Source of the DNA: Mesorhizobium sp. M2D.F.Ca.ET.226.01.1.1
Lineage (GTDB): Bacteria; Pseudomonadota; Alphaproteobacteria; Rhizobiales; Rhizobiaceae
Length of the DNA: 64,000 nucleotides
Assembly (NCBI RefSeq): GCF_004022705.2
Contig: NZ_RZOY02000010.1
Span: 248,001-312,000 of the forward strand
Reading direction: 5' to 3'
Made by a program: the position numbers and the translations under genes. The notes below the pieces were generated by a model that was given only the letters and a program-made list of their open reading frames with translations, had not been told where the DNA came from and did not search any database. Positions 26,833 to 36,405 of this stretch are shown piece after piece (the first letter of the stretch is position 1; every line of letters starts with the position of its first letter).

Positions 26833-28098
26833 CTACTGCGCCGCGTCGCCGCCGGCGTCACCGTTCTCGCCGCCGTCGCCGGCGTCATTGCCGTCGGCGT
26901 TGCCATCGGGAGCGGCTGGCGCCGTCGTCTGGCCGGAAGCCTTGGCGGCGGCATCCGCCTGCTTCTTCTGCAGCGTCCGGTAGCGGGCGACGTTCTGATT
27001 GTGCTCTTCCAGCGTCGCGGCAAAGACGTGGCCACCGCTGCCGTCGGCGACGAAATAGAGGTCGTCGGTCTTCGACGGATTGGCGACCGCCTCGAGCGCC
27101 GCGCGGCCGGGATTGGCGATCGGCGTCGGCGGCAGGCCCTTGATCAGATAGGTGTTATAGGGCGTCTGCTTGTCGATGTCGGACTGGTAGATCGGCCGGT
27201 CGGCGGGTTTGCCCTTGCCGCCGAACAGGCCGTAGATGATGGTCGGGTCGGACTGCAGCCGCATGCCCTTGGCCAGGCGGTTGAGGAACACCGCAGCGAC
27301 GCGCGAACGCTCGTCGCTCTTGCCCGTTTCCTTCTCGACGATCGAGGCAAGCGTGACGAAGTCATCGATGTTGGCGATCGGCAGGTCGGGCGCGCGATGC
27401 GACCAGACCTCCTCGACCAGCTTCTTCTGGTCGGCGACCAGTTTGTCGACCATCTGCTGCCTGGTGGCGCCGCGGGTGAAGCGCAAGGTGTCGGTGGCAA
27501 TGCTGCCCTCGGGCGGCAAGGTCGCCGGCATGTCGCCGGTGAGCGCATCCTGCTCGGCGACGCGCTGCAGCGCCTGCTCGACCGTCAGCCCTTCGGGAAT
27601 GGTCAGCGAGTACATCACCGACTTGCCGCTCTTGAACAGCTCCATGATGTCTCGCATCGAGGCGCGCGGCTTGATGGCGTATTCGCCGGCCTTCAGCGCG
27701 GTTTCGTTGCCGGTGGCGCGCACGCCGAGCCGGAAGATGCGGGCATCGCTGATCAAGTTGCGGCGTTCGAGCTGGTCCGCGATCTCCTGCACGCCGGTGT
27801 TCGGTTTGATCATGAAAGTGTCGCCATTGGCGGATGGGCCGGGCTCGACGAAAGCCTGCATGCCGAAATAGAGCGCCGCGCCCGAGGCGAGCACGAGCAG
27901 GATCACCACGGAGAGGAAGAAATTCAGGAAAACGACGACCTGGCTGCGCGAGGCGCGCGAGCGTTTCGACGGCGGCGGCGTGCCGGCCTCCGGGCGCAAC
28001 GCTTCGGCGGCCGTCTTGGGCACGATCGGACCCTTCGTGCCCTGCCGTCCGAAATCCCCGCCTTCGCCCGGATTGGTGTTCCCCGGATTTGTGCTCAT
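26833..28098 (-). CDS. mltG: Endolytic murein transglycosylase MltG
   Basis: Inner-membrane lytic transglycosylase that cuts nascent glycan strands and sets their length. The 421-residue product has a cytoplasmic Pro/Arg-rich tail, one membrane segment (about residues 53-78), a LysM-like unit (FMIKPNTGVQEIADQL), and the YceG catalytic domain with the Glu in ASIVEKETG near residue 258, followed by RLQSDPTIIYG and PYNTYLIKGLPPTPIANPG. A C-terminal Gly/Asp/Ala-rich tail of about 40 residues is low complexity. It sits between fabF and yicC, as usual. Confidence 0.95.
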   Translation of the reverse strand: MSTNPGNTNPGEGGDFGRQGTKGPIVPKTAAEALRPEAGTPPPSKRSRASRSQVVVFLNFFLSVVILLVLASGAALYFGMQAFVEPGPSANGDTFMIKPNTGVQEIADQLERRNLISDARIFRLGVRATGNETALKAGEYAIKPRASMRDIMELFKSGKSVMYSLTIPEGLTVEQALQRVAEQDALTGDMPATLPPEGSIATDTLRFTRGATRQQMVDKLVADQKKLVEEVWSHRAPDLPIANIDDFVTLASIVEKETGKSDERSRVAAVFLNRLAKGMRLQSDPTIIYGLFGGKGKPADRPIYQSDIDKQTPYNTYLIKGLPPTPIANPGRAALEAVANPSKTDDLYFVADGSGGHVFAATLEEHNQNVARYRTLQKKQADAAAKASGQTTAPAAPDGNADGNDAGDGGENGDAGGDAAQ

Positions 28099-28251
28099 GG
28101 CGCCCTACCGTCTGATCTTGCAACGAATCCCCCAGTTACAGGCTAGGGGAGAATTTGGCAAAAATGACGGCAGGTGGCGGGACTGCCGGCCGGTTATCCG
28201 TCTCTGAGCAATCCCGGTCGAAAACGGCTGCGCGCGGTTCCCTGGGATCTT

Positions 28252-29514
28252 TCAGCCATTGTAACGCTGGAACACGAGCGAGGCGTTGGTGCCGCCGAAG
28301 CCGAAGGAATTCGACAGCGCGATATCGATCTGACGCTGGCGCGGCTTGTTCGGCACAAGATCGATCGCCGTCTCGCGTTCCGGATTGTCGAGGTTGATCG
28401 TCGCCGGCGCGATGTTGTCGCGGATGGCGAGGATCGAGAAGATCGCTTCCGCGGCACCCGCCGCGCCAAGCAGATGGCCAATCGACGACTTGGTCGATGA
28501 CATCGAAATCTTCGAGGCGGCATTGCCGACCAGGCGCTCGACCGCGCCGAGCTCTATCGTGTCGGCCATGGTCGAGGTGCCGTGCGCGTTGATGTAGTCG
28601 ATGTCGGCCGGCGAAAGCTTCGCCCGGTTCAGCGCCGCCGTCATGCAGCGGAATGCGCCATCGCCGTCTTCGGCCGGCGCGGTGATGTGATGAGCGTCGC
28701 CCGTCAGGCCATAGCCGGTGACTTCGGCATAGATCTTGGCGCCGCGCGCCTTGGCGTGCTCCAACTCTTCCAGGATGACGACGCCGGCGCCCTCACCCAT
28801 GACGAAGCCGTCGCGGTCGCGGTCATAGGGACGCGACGCGGTCTCGGGCGAGTCATTGCGCTCGGTTGACAAAGCGCGGCATGCAGCGAAGCCAGCGATC
28901 GACAGCCGGGTGATCGGCGCCTCGGTGCCGCCCGCCACCATGACGTCGGCATCGCCCCACATGATCAGCCGGGCTGCGTCGCCAATGGCGTGCGCGCCGG
29001 TCGAGCATGCAGTGACCACCGCATGGTTCGGGCCTTTCAGGCCGTGGCGGATCGAAACCTGGCCCGAAACCAGGTTGATGATCTGCCCGGGAATGAAGAA
29101 GGGGCTGATGCGGCGCGGTCCGCGCTCCTTGAGGATCATCGCGTTTTCGGCGATGCCGTCGATGCCGCCGATGCCGGAACCGATCAGCACGCCGGTGGCG
29201 CATTGGTCCCCATGCGTCTCAGGCTTCCAGCCGGAATCGGCCAGCGCCTCGTCGGCGGCGGCGATCCCGTACAGGATGAACTCGCCGATCTTGCGCAATT
29301 CCTTCGGCTCGAGCACGGCCTCCGGATTGAAGGTGCCGTTCGAGCCGTCGCCACGCGGGATGATGTGGGCGATCTTGCACGCAAGATCGTCCACCTCGAA
29401 TTCGGTGACGCGCCGGCAGGCGCTGCGGCCGGAGAGCAGTTCCCGCCAGCTGTGCTCGACGCCCATGCCGAACGGCGAAAGCAGGCCAAGGCCCGTGACG
29501 ACGACACGCCTCAT
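28252..29514 (-). CDS. fabF: 3-oxoacyl-ACP synthase II
   Basis: Condenses malonyl-ACP with acyl-ACP in fatty-acid elongation. The 420-residue product has the active-site Cys in VVTACSTGAHAIG near residue 168 and the two His residues in INAHGTSTMAD near residue 310 and SIGHLLGAAG near residue 346. The ATG follows GGGGAGGACC. It lies 34 bp after acpP in the fabD-fabG-acpP-fabF cluster. Confidence 0.96.
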   Translation of the reverse strand: MRRVVVTGLGLLSPFGMGVEHSWRELLSGRSACRRVTEFEVDDLACKIAHIIPRGDGSNGTFNPEAVLEPKELRKIGEFILYGIAAADEALADSGWKPETHGDQCATGVLIGSGIGGIDGIAENAMILKERGPRRISPFFIPGQIINLVSGQVSIRHGLKGPNHAVVTACSTGAHAIGDAARLIMWGDADVMVAGGTEAPITRLSIAGFAACRALSTERNDSPETASRPYDRDRDGFVMGEGAGVVILEELEHAKARGAKIYAEVTGYGLTGDAHHITAPAEDGDGAFRCMTAALNRAKLSPADIDYINAHGTSTMADTIELGAVERLVGNAASKISMSSTKSSIGHLLGAAGAAEAIFSILAIRDNIAPATINLDNPERETAIDLVPNKPRQRQIDIALSNSFGFGGTNASLVFQRYNG

Positions 29515-29548
29515 CGCAGGTCCTCCCCAGTCATGCCTGCGAAAAAAC

Positions 29549-29785
29549 TCAGGCCGAGGCCTTGTCGATATACTTCACGGCGTCGCCGACCGTCAGAATG
29601 GTCTCGGCGGCATCGTCCGGAATCTCGACGCCGAACTCTTCTTCGAACGCCATGACGAGTTCGACCGTGTCGAGGCTGTCCGCGCCCAGATCGTCGATGA
29701 AGCTCGCCTGCTCCGTCACCTTGTCGGCATCGACGCCGAGATGCTCGATGACGATCTTCTTGACGCGCTCTGCGGTGTCACTCAT
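29549..29785 (-). CDS. acpP: Acyl carrier protein
   Basis: A 78-residue acidic four-helix protein that carries acyl chains on 4'-phosphopantetheine. The attachment Ser is in the DSL motif of [19 protein letters not shown]. The ATG at 29785 ([10 protein letters not shown]) was chosen over one 3 codons upstream because it matches the family start and GAGGA lies at the right distance. A 209-bp gap before it suggests a separate strong promoter. Confidence 0.96.
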   Translation of the reverse strand: MSDTAERVKKIVIEHLGVDADKVTEQASFIDDLGADSLDTVELVMAFEEEFGVEIPDDAAETILTVGDAVKYIDKASA

Positions 29786-29994
29786 TTGGGGCAATCCTCG
29801 TCTTAAGTTGTCTATCTTCGTTAGCGGGCGGAATGCCGCTAATCAAGCTGAAAGATGGTCTTGCGGGCAACGCAACGCCCCAGGACCGGTTTTTGCCCGA
29901 ACCGCCGGGTTGCGGGCCGCATTACACGAAAAATCACGGGCGTCCAAGCCGAAATGGCTGTTTTCACAGGCGTCCGGTCGCGGATTGTCGCCCG

Positions 29995-30732
29995 TCAAAT
30001 CATCGCCATGCCGCCATTCACATGAATGGTCTGGCCGGTGACGTAATCCGCCTCATTGGAGGCGAGGTAGGCGACGGCGGACGCGACCTCGGCGCTGGTG
30101 CCCATGCGCCGGGTCGGGATCGCGGCCATGATCGTCTCTTTCTGCTTGTCGTTGAGCTTGTCGGTCATCGCCGATTCGATGAAGCCCGGGGCGACGCAGT
30201 TGACGGTGATGTTGCGGGTGGCGATCTCCTGCGCCAGCGACTTGGAAAAGCCGATCATGCCGGCCTTGGAAGCGCAGTAGTTGGTCTGGCCCGGATTGCC
30301 GGTGACGCCGACCACCGAGGTGATGTTGATGATGCGGCCATGGCGGCGGCGCATCATCGGATGGGTCAGCTCGCGGGTCAGCCGGAACACGGCGGTGAGG
30401 TTCACCTCGATCACGGAATCCCAGTCGGCGTCCGACATCCGCACGAACAGACCGTCCTTGGTGATGCCGGCATTGTTGACCAGGATATCGACGCCCTCGA
30501 GATCGGCTTCCGCCTTCTGCCCGAGCGCCTTGACCGCGTCGCGGTTCGTCAGATCCGCCGGAAAGAGCTTTACCCGATCGCCGAGTTCGCCGGCGAGCGC
30601 CTCGAGCTTCTCCACGCGCGTGCCATGCAGGCCGACGATAGCGCCCTGGCTGTGCAGCACCCTGGCGATCGCTTCGCCGATGCCTCCCGATGCCCCGGTG
30701 ACGAGCGCCTTGCGGCCGGTCAGTTCGAACAT
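29995..30732 (-). CDS. fabG: 3-oxoacyl-ACP reductase
   Basis: NADPH-dependent SDR of fatty-acid elongation, 245 residues. Motifs: TGASGGIGEAIAR near residue 12, NNAGITKDG near residue 86, catalytic Ser in NITSVVG near residue 138 and YxxxK as YCASK near residue 151, then the family C-terminus VTGQTIHVNGGMAMI. The ATG at 30732 follows AGGAGA. Between fabD and acpP. Confidence 0.95.
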   Translation of the reverse strand: MFELTGRKALVTGASGGIGEAIARVLHSQGAIVGLHGTRVEKLEALAGELGDRVKLFPADLTNRDAVKALGQKAEADLEGVDILVNNAGITKDGLFVRMSDADWDSVIEVNLTAVFRLTRELTHPMMRRRHGRIINITSVVGVTGNPGQTNYCASKAGMIGFSKSLAQEIATRNITVNCVAPGFIESAMTDKLNDKQKETIMAAIPTRRMGTSAEVASAVAYLASNEADYVTGQTIHVNGGMAMI

Positions 30733-30820
30733 TTGTTGTCTCCTGATCTCAGAGCGCACCCTTCGCACAGGTGCAGCCAAATCGCCAGCCTGTCAGCCCA
30801 AACCTGTCAGCCCAGGCCTA

Positions 30821-31762
30821 TCAACCAAGTGCCGCCAGCGCCGCCTCGACATCCGCCGCCGTGCCGACCGCGCCGGTGGCGATGTCGCGGTTGATGCGGC
30901 GCGCCAGGCCCGACAGCACCTTGCCGGCGCCGACCTCGTAAAGCGTCGACACGCCATTGGCGCCGAACCATTCGACCGTCTCGCGCCAGCGCACGCGGCC
31001 GGTCACCTGCTGGACCAGGCGGCGGGCGATCTCGTCCGGATCGCTGGTCGGCGTGACGGTGACGTTGGAGACGACCGGAACCACCGGCGCCTGCTTGGCC
31101 ACGCCCGCCAGCGCCTCGCGCATGATGTCGGCCGCCGGTGCCATCAGCGCCGAGTGGAAGGGGGCCGAAACCTGCAGCATCAGCGCCCGCTTGGCGCCCT
31201 TTTCAGTGCAGAGCTTCGCTGCCAGCTCGACCGCTGCCTTGGCGCCGGAAATCACCAGCTGGCCGCCGCCATTGTCGTTGGCGATCTGGCAGACCGAGCC
31301 TTTCGCGGCCTCGGTGCAGGCGGCTTCGACATCGGCCTGCTCCAGCCCGATGATCGCGGCCATGGCGCCCTCTCCGGCCGGCACCGCCGCCTGCATCGCA
31401 TTGCCACGTGTGCGTAGCAGCCGCGCAGCGTCGCCGACCGAAACGAAGCCGGCCGCGGCAAGCGCGGAATATTCGCCCAGCGAATGACCGGCGACGTAGG
31501 CCACCTTGTCCTTCAGCGAGAAGCCGCGCGCTTCGAGTGCCCGCATCGCCGCCAGCGACACCGCCATCAGCGCCGGCTGGGCGTTGGCGGTCAGCGTCAG
31601 CGTCTCTTCCGGGCCTTCCCAGATCAGCTTCGACAGGCTTTCGCCGAGCGCGGCGTCGACTTCCTCGAAGACGTGGCGCGCTTCGGGGAACTGGTCGGCG
31701 AGGTCCTTGCCCATGCCGACGGCCTGGCTGCCCTGGCCCGGAAAGGTGAATGCGACGGCCAT
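30821..31762 (-). CDS. fabD: Malonyl-CoA:ACP transacylase
   Basis: Loads malonate from CoA onto ACP. The 313-residue product starts AVAFTFPGQGSQAVGMGKD, has the nucleophile Ser in GHSLGEYSAL near residue 91, the Arg region near residue 116 and the catalytic His in SAPFHSALM near residue 200. The ATG at 31762 is the family start. It is first in the leftward fatty-acid cluster. Confidence 0.96.
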   Translation of the reverse strand: MAVAFTFPGQGSQAVGMGKDLADQFPEARHVFEEVDAALGESLSKLIWEGPEETLTLTANAQPALMAVSLAAMRALEARGFSLKDKVAYVAGHSLGEYSALAAAGFVSVGDAARLLRTRGNAMQAAVPAGEGAMAAIIGLEQADVEAACTEAAKGSVCQIANDNGGGQLVISGAKAAVELAAKLCTEKGAKRALMLQVSAPFHSALMAPAADIMREALAGVAKQAPVVPVVSNVTVTPTSDPDEIARRLVQQVTGRVRWRETVEWFGANGVSTLYEVGAGKVLSGLARRINRDIATGAVGTAADVEAALAALG

Positions 31763-32039
31763 TTTTGGTCTCTCCAGAGGCTGGTTTTTCCCTGCCTCTG
31801 GCGCAAGGCGGACGGCCAAGTCAAGCCCGCGGGCGGCCGTTCGCGGTACATTTCAGCCGGAAAACCACGGTGACTCCCTGTTCCAAAAGGCTTTTTGGCG
31901 ATCACACCTGATGAAAACCGCTCACGTTTAGTTTGCTGGCTCTTCTTATTTCCGCCACAGGCGCTAGCTTTGCGTGACACTTCAATGACAAAACCATGAC
32001 GCGCGTGGAAGGCGTGTTGCGTGGGCCGGGGGAAGTAAA
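31763..32039. promoter_or_regulatory. Divergent control region fabD / phosphoglycerol transferase
   Basis: This 277-bp gap lies between two divergent genes. It is AT-richer around 31905-31985 (for example TTTAGTTTGCTGG and GACAAAACC), where promoters are likely. No operator or riboswitch was recognised. Confidence 0.35.
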
Positions 32040-33968
32040 GTGGCAAGGATCAGGAAAGGCGCGGCCAAACCCGTGCCTCAATTTTTGGAAGACGATCCGT
32101 CCACCGGCTATCTGCCGGGGCGACCCTGGCCGACTGTACGCTACGGCCTGGCGACACTTCTTGCCGCGGCCCTGCTTGTATTCGCGATCGAATGGATCGT
32201 GCGCGGCGATTTCTTCGGCACGGTCGATTTCTTCCTGCAACCGTTCAAACCGGGCTGGACCACCATCATCCTCTTCGCGCTGGTCATGGTCGGGCTCGAC
32301 GCCATACTCGGGCGCAGCCATCAAAACCTGATGATCGTGGCGCCGCTGACACTGGCGCTGGCCTTTGTCGGCCACCAGAAATCGCATTATCTAGGCGACC
32401 CGCTCTATCCGACGGATTTCCTGTTTGCCCGCCAGATCATGGCCCTGATGCCGCTGCTGGTGCGCGAGCGCCCGTGGACCGCCGTCATGCTGGCCGCCGG
32501 CATCGTCGGCGGCCTGACGCTGCTCGTCTATGGCTGGCGGAGCTGGCGCCGGCGGGTGCCGATCCTCAGCCGCAAGGGCCGCGTGGCGCGACTGGCGCTT
32601 GCCGTGCCGCTGCTCGCCTTTTTCGTCTCGATCATGGACTACGCCACCTTTTCGTGGACGCGCGACCGGCTGCAGATCATCCCGATCATGTGGGACCAGA
32701 AGGAAAACTACGCCTCGAACGGCTTTGCGCTGGCCTTCGCGATGAACGTGCCGATGGCGCATGTCTCGGCGCCGCCCGGCTATTCCGACAAGACGATGGC
32801 CGCGATCCAGCGGCCCGACGTCACCGCTTCGGTGCCGGAGGAGAAGCCTGACATCATCGTGGTGATGAGTGAATCCTTCTGGGATCCGACCATGCTGCCC
32901 GGTGTCACCATCAAGCCGGACCCGATCCCGACAGTGCGCGCGTTGCGCTCCGGCTCGATGTTCTCGCCCGAGTTCGGCGGCATGACCGCCAATATCGAGT
33001 TCGAGGCGCTGACCGGCTTTTCCAACGCCTTCCTGCCGGCAGGCTCGATCCCCTACCAGCAATATGTGCGCACGCCGACGCCCTCGCTGGCGACCTTCCT
33101 GAAGAGCGAAGGCTACCGGGCGCGCGCCATTCATCCGGGCACCAACTGGTTCTGGAACCGCGGCGCCGTCTATGCCGATTTCGGCTTCAGCGACTTCCGC
33201 TCCGAAGAGACGCTGCCGCCGATGGAAAAACGCGGGCCGCTCGCCTCTGACGCGGCGATGACCGACGAGATCATCCGCGAGGCCGACACCGGCGACGATC
33301 CGGTTTTCCTGTTCGCCGTCAGCCTGCAGAACCACGGTCCGTACGAACCCTATCGCTACTATAACCCGACGCATTCGGTCGACGCGTCGATCAGCTCCTG
33401 GGCGCGGGAATCGCTGCTTTCCTATGCCGAGGGCTCGGCCGATGCCGACCACGGCCTGCAGCGGCTGATCGACTGGGCGAAGAAGCGCCAGCGGCCGACC
33501 ATCATCGCCTTCTTCGGCGACCACCTGCCGCCGCTGGGCCCCGTCTATGTCGAGACCGGCTTCCTCAAGGATAATGTCGCGCCGCGCAAGGAACCGACAG
33601 CGGACGCCGCGCTCGAGCATCACGACACGCCTCTGGTCATCTGGTCGAACCGGTCCGGCCCGGTGGAACATCTCGGCGCCGTCAGCCCGGCCTTCCTGCC
33701 CTACCATATCCTGACCACGGCCGGCATCACGCATCCCTACTACACCGGGTTCCTCGGCGCGCTGCGCGAACACTACCGCGTGGTCGACCGCAACCTGCTT
33801 TTGTCGCCCGCGGGCGAAGCGACGCCGGATTGGGCGCGGCAAAAGCAGATCGATCCGAAGATCAACGATTTCCGGCTCATCCAGTACGACATGATGTTCG
33901 GCAAGCGCCACTCGGCGCCCGACTTCTTCCCCGAGACGGTGGACAAGCTCGTCGCGCATACGAGCTGA
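32040..33968 (+). CDS. LtaS/OpgB-type phosphoglycerol transferase, membrane sulfatase family
   Basis: A 642-residue polytopic protein with about five N-terminal membrane segments (residues about 38-210) and a periplasmic sulfatase-fold domain. Metal-site and nucleophile motifs are MSESFWDP near residue 279, FGGMTANIEFEALTG near residue 315 with the expected Thr, and FFGDHLPPL near residue 492. The family moves phosphoglycerol from phosphatidylglycerol onto periplasmic glucans (OpgB, rhizobial CgmB) or polymerises it (LtaS); in a rhizobium, decoration of cyclic beta-glucan is the likelier role. The start is GTG after GGGGGAAG. A decayed copy of its own 3' end lies just downstream. Confidence 0.82.
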   Translation: MARIRKGAAKPVPQFLEDDPSTGYLPGRPWPTVRYGLATLLAAALLVFAIEWIVRGDFFGTVDFFLQPFKPGWTTIILFALVMVGLDAILGRSHQNLMIVAPLTLALAFVGHQKSHYLGDPLYPTDFLFARQIMALMPLLVRERPWTAVMLAAGIVGGLTLLVYGWRSWRRRVPILSRKGRVARLALAVPLLAFFVSIMDYATFSWTRDRLQIIPIMWDQKENYASNGFALAFAMNVPMAHVSAPPGYSDKTMAAIQRPDVTASVPEEKPDIIVVMSESFWDPTMLPGVTIKPDPIPTVRALRSGSMFSPEFGGMTANIEFEALTGFSNAFLPAGSIPYQQYVRTPTPSLATFLKSEGYRARAIHPGTNWFWNRGAVYADFGFSDFRSEETLPPMEKRGPLASDAAMTDEIIREADTGDDPVFLFAVSLQNHGPYEPYRYYNPTHSVDASISSWARESLLSYAEGSADADHGLQRLIDWAKKRQRPTIIAFFGDHLPPLGPVYVETGFLKDNVAPRKEPTADAALEHHDTPLVIWSNRSGPVEHLGAVSPAFLPYHILTTAGITHPYYTGFLGALREHYRVVDRNLLLSPAGEATPDWARQKQIDPKINDFRLIQYDMMFGKRHSAPDFFPETVDKLVAHTS

Positions 33969-34155
33969 GGTGACGGCAATCCAAGCCCACTGGACAGTTG
34001 GGCTGATCAGTCGGCGCCCTGTATTCGACGTTGGAGGCCCGGTGGCGGTCGCGGTGGGTTCAATGAAAGCCACCCAGGGCGAACACGTCGATCGCCTTTC
34101 GCAGCAGCGGAACGACTTGCGTCGGACTTAGCGCTGCGATGAATGCACTGTTTCC

Positions 34156-34239
34156 GAAGCATCACGACGCGCCCTGGCATCTGGTCGAACGCCGGACTTC
34201 CCGAGACAGTGGACAAGCTCATCGCGCATACGAGCTGAG
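34156..34239 (+). pseudogene. Remnant duplicate of the phosphoglycerol transferase 3' end
   Basis: Bases 34156-34190 match 33615-33650 of the preceding gene (HHDTPLVIWSN region) and 34191-34239 match 33915-33969 (PDFFPETVDKLVAHTS and stop). About 262 bp between these blocks is missing, so this is an internally deleted, non-coding copy. A near-identical last 40 bp, differing at only a few positions, shows that the duplication is not ancient. The rest of the 390-bp gap (33969-34358) holds no recognisable gene. Confidence 0.75.
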
Positions 34240-34358
34240 TTGGCAGTGGCGGTACTGTCAGGCTGGCGCCGGCTCATTTGAACCGAAGGGGATTGAAAAG
34301 CGGGTCATGGCGGATTCATCTTGCCACGACCGTTCTCATGCGGCCGCGCCAGGCCTCG

Positions 34359-35969
34359 TCAGTTGGTGAGCTGCAGCCTGGAGAACTTGTTGGCGATCGT
34401 CTGGAAGACGTTGGGGAGCTTCGCCGGGTCCTCGACGGCGTAATAGTCGCTCGGGTCGGAGGCGCAGGCGCTGTAGAGCGCGCGGTTGGCCGGCGTGTCG
34501 GCCTGCAGGACCATCGTGTAGAGTTCCACGCCTTCGCTTTTCAGCTGCGTGCAGACATCCTTGGTCCAGCCGTCGACCTTGCGCGCCGCCGCCGTCTGGT
34601 TGTCCGTGCCGAAGCGGCCGCCGGCGAGATAGCCGTAGGACGTGTAGTCGGACTTGGTCTGCTGGCCGCTCGCGCCATAGACGACATTCTCGCCGTCGGT
34701 GAGCAGCATGACGACCTTCTTCACGCCTTGCGTCTTCCAGGGGGCGGCATCGGTGTAAGGCGGCTGCGGCGACAGCACCCGCTGGCCCCAGGCCAGACCT
34801 TCCGAGACATTGGTGCCGGAGCCGTTCCATTCGCTCATCTGGGCGGCCGCCTGGCGCAGCTTGTCGAAATCGTCCGTCAGCGGAATGATCGGCGTAGGGC
34901 AGGCGCGGTTCGGGCCGATGGTGATCGCGCTGCCGGTCTCGGTGATCAGCTTGTTGGTCGAGGCCGGGTATTTGGCAACCTTGTCGGCGTTCTTGCCGAC
35001 GAGCTTGGTTTTCGAATTCGCCAGCTTCACCTTGTCGACGGTGTCGTCGAGATAGGAGTTGTTGTAGCCGCTCGCCGAATTGCCGTAGGCGGCGGAAGGC
35101 TTCTTGGCGACGTCGGGATCGTCGGGCGCGAAATAAGGCACGAACAGCGTGTCGGGCTTCGACGGGTCCGGCGGCGTGTCGGCGATGTTCAGCGCGCCCG
35201 GACGCGCCTCGACACAGCCCTTCCAGCCGGTGCCGTTCCAGCCGGTGCGCTTCGACACCGGCACGTCCTCCTCCAGCTCCCTGAACAGCGTCATGTGGTC
35301 GGGACGCTTGCCGTCGACGGGTTCGAAATTGACGCCGTTGGTCGACGACTGCCCGTCCATGTCGATCCAGGCGGGATCGAATTCAGGGCCGTTGACGTTG
35401 ACGGCGGTGACGAAGGGCACCAGCGAAGCGTGCACCGGACGGGTCGGCGACTTGACCGCTTCGAGATAGTCGAGCACCGACGTCGTTGCCTGCCTGAGCG
35501 CCGTGATGCGGGCGCCGGCCATGGAACCTGTGTTGTCCAGCACCAGCACCACTTCGAGCTGGTTGTTGGATTCGACCGCGCCGGCTTCGACGCTAATGTG
35601 CCTCTCGTCGCCGAACAGGAAGGCGAAGTTGAGGTTCACGTCGGCGCTGGCGGAGGCCTTGGTCCTGACATAGTTGATGCCCTTGTCGACGGTGAGCGTC
35701 GCCTGCGCATTCGACAATTCGCCGTGGCTCGCGACATTGGCCTGGAAATAGCGGTCGAAGGCGTCATTGCGGGTCACTTCGGCATCGCCCAGATGCGAGG
35801 AGGCGAGGTTCGCGGCGTCGAGGGCGCTTTGAAGATTGCTCCTGGCCCGCATCAGCGTCGAGACATCGGTGGCAAACGCCACCGAGGCCAGGATGGCCGG
35901 CACGCCCAGCGCCAGCACCAACGCGAAATTGCCGCTCTTCGAGCGCCAGAAATTCTCAATCGACGCCAA
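34359..35969 (-). CDS. TadG-like protein with von Willebrand factor A domain
   Basis: A 536-residue protein with an N-terminal TadE/TadG-type membrane anchor (SGNFALVLALGVPAILASVAFATD, residues about 11-34) and the helix SNLQSALDAANLASS. A von Willebrand factor A domain follows, with the MIDAS start VVLVLDNTGSMAG near residue 144 and a later LLTDGENVVYG near residue 418. Between them is a long Pro/Asp/Lys-rich insert. TadG proteins sit in the envelope and assist Tad/Flp pilus machinery or surface adhesion. No other tad or cpa gene is in the window, so this is an orphan copy. Confidence 0.82.
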   Translation of the reverse strand: MASIENFWRSKSGNFALVLALGVPAILASVAFATDVSTLMRARSNLQSALDAANLASSHLGDAEVTRNDAFDRYFQANVASHGELSNAQATLTVDKGINYVRTKASASADVNLNFAFLFGDERHISVEAGAVESNNQLEVVLVLDNTGSMAGARITALRQATTSVLDYLEAVKSPTRPVHASLVPFVTAVNVNGPEFDPAWIDMDGQSSTNGVNFEPVDGKRPDHMTLFRELEEDVPVSKRTGWNGTGWKGCVEARPGALNIADTPPDPSKPDTLFVPYFAPDDPDVAKKPSAAYGNSASGYNNSYLDDTVDKVKLANSKTKLVGKNADKVAKYPASTNKLITETGSAITIGPNRACPTPIIPLTDDFDKLRQAAAQMSEWNGSGTNVSEGLAWGQRVLSPQPPYTDAAPWKTQGVKKVVMLLTDGENVVYGASGQQTKSDYTSYGYLAGGRFGTDNQTAAARKVDGWTKDVCTQLKSEGVELYTMVLQADTPANRALYSACASDPSDYYAVEDPAKLPNVFQTIANKFSRLQLTN

Positions 35970-36405
35970 AGCCGCCCCCCCCTCAATGGCTGCGTTCGCC
36001 CTTCAACCGACCGTATGCGATTACTAATAAATATGGAGTTCACGAGCGCTCCTGAGATAACCGGGCACGTTTGTTAGTTAAGAAAGACCTGCCTGGCCGG
36101 CGCGGAGGAAGGACCCCCGCTGCAGGCCCGCGGCATTGGTGACGCCGGCGGGGCCTTGCCTTCGCTGGAAATTGCTGTATAGACCCGCCCCAATCTGCCG
36201 GTCCTTGCTGGGGGCTGAACGGAGGGCCGTGGCCTTTTCGAAGGTCGCGACACGAAGCCAGATGCGCTTCCAGCCTCCCGTGTCTCCGCTCTCGACCGTC
36301 TCGCGATGCTCCTTTCTTCCCCGCTCTCGATGATCGGGTCGGACAAGTTGCAGAGGCTTAGCCGCGAGGGCCGGACGGAGAAACGAAGAAAGGCACTAAA
36401 ACATA
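35970..36405. promoter_or_regulatory. 436-bp leader and promoter region of rpsF operon
   Basis: No convincing gene is present. A sigma70-like pair, TTGCCT (36156-36161) and TATAGA (36178-36183) with a 16-base spacer, would give a leader of roughly 215 bases before rpsF. Such a long leader could hold an autoregulatory binding site for bS6-bS18 as known in many bacteria, but no specific motif was assigned. Bases 35970-36100 are the 5' flank of the tadG-like gene. Confidence 0.45.

Noticed and set aside
34278-36077. 599-codon plus-strand frame opposite the TadG-like gene
   Set aside because: Same reason: Arg/Val/Gly-rich with no domain, while the minus strand has an anchor and MIDAS motif.
36074-36346. 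90-codon minus-strand frame upstream of rpsF
   Set aside because: Ser/Arg/Pro-rich composition typical of chance frames; overlaps the likely promoter.
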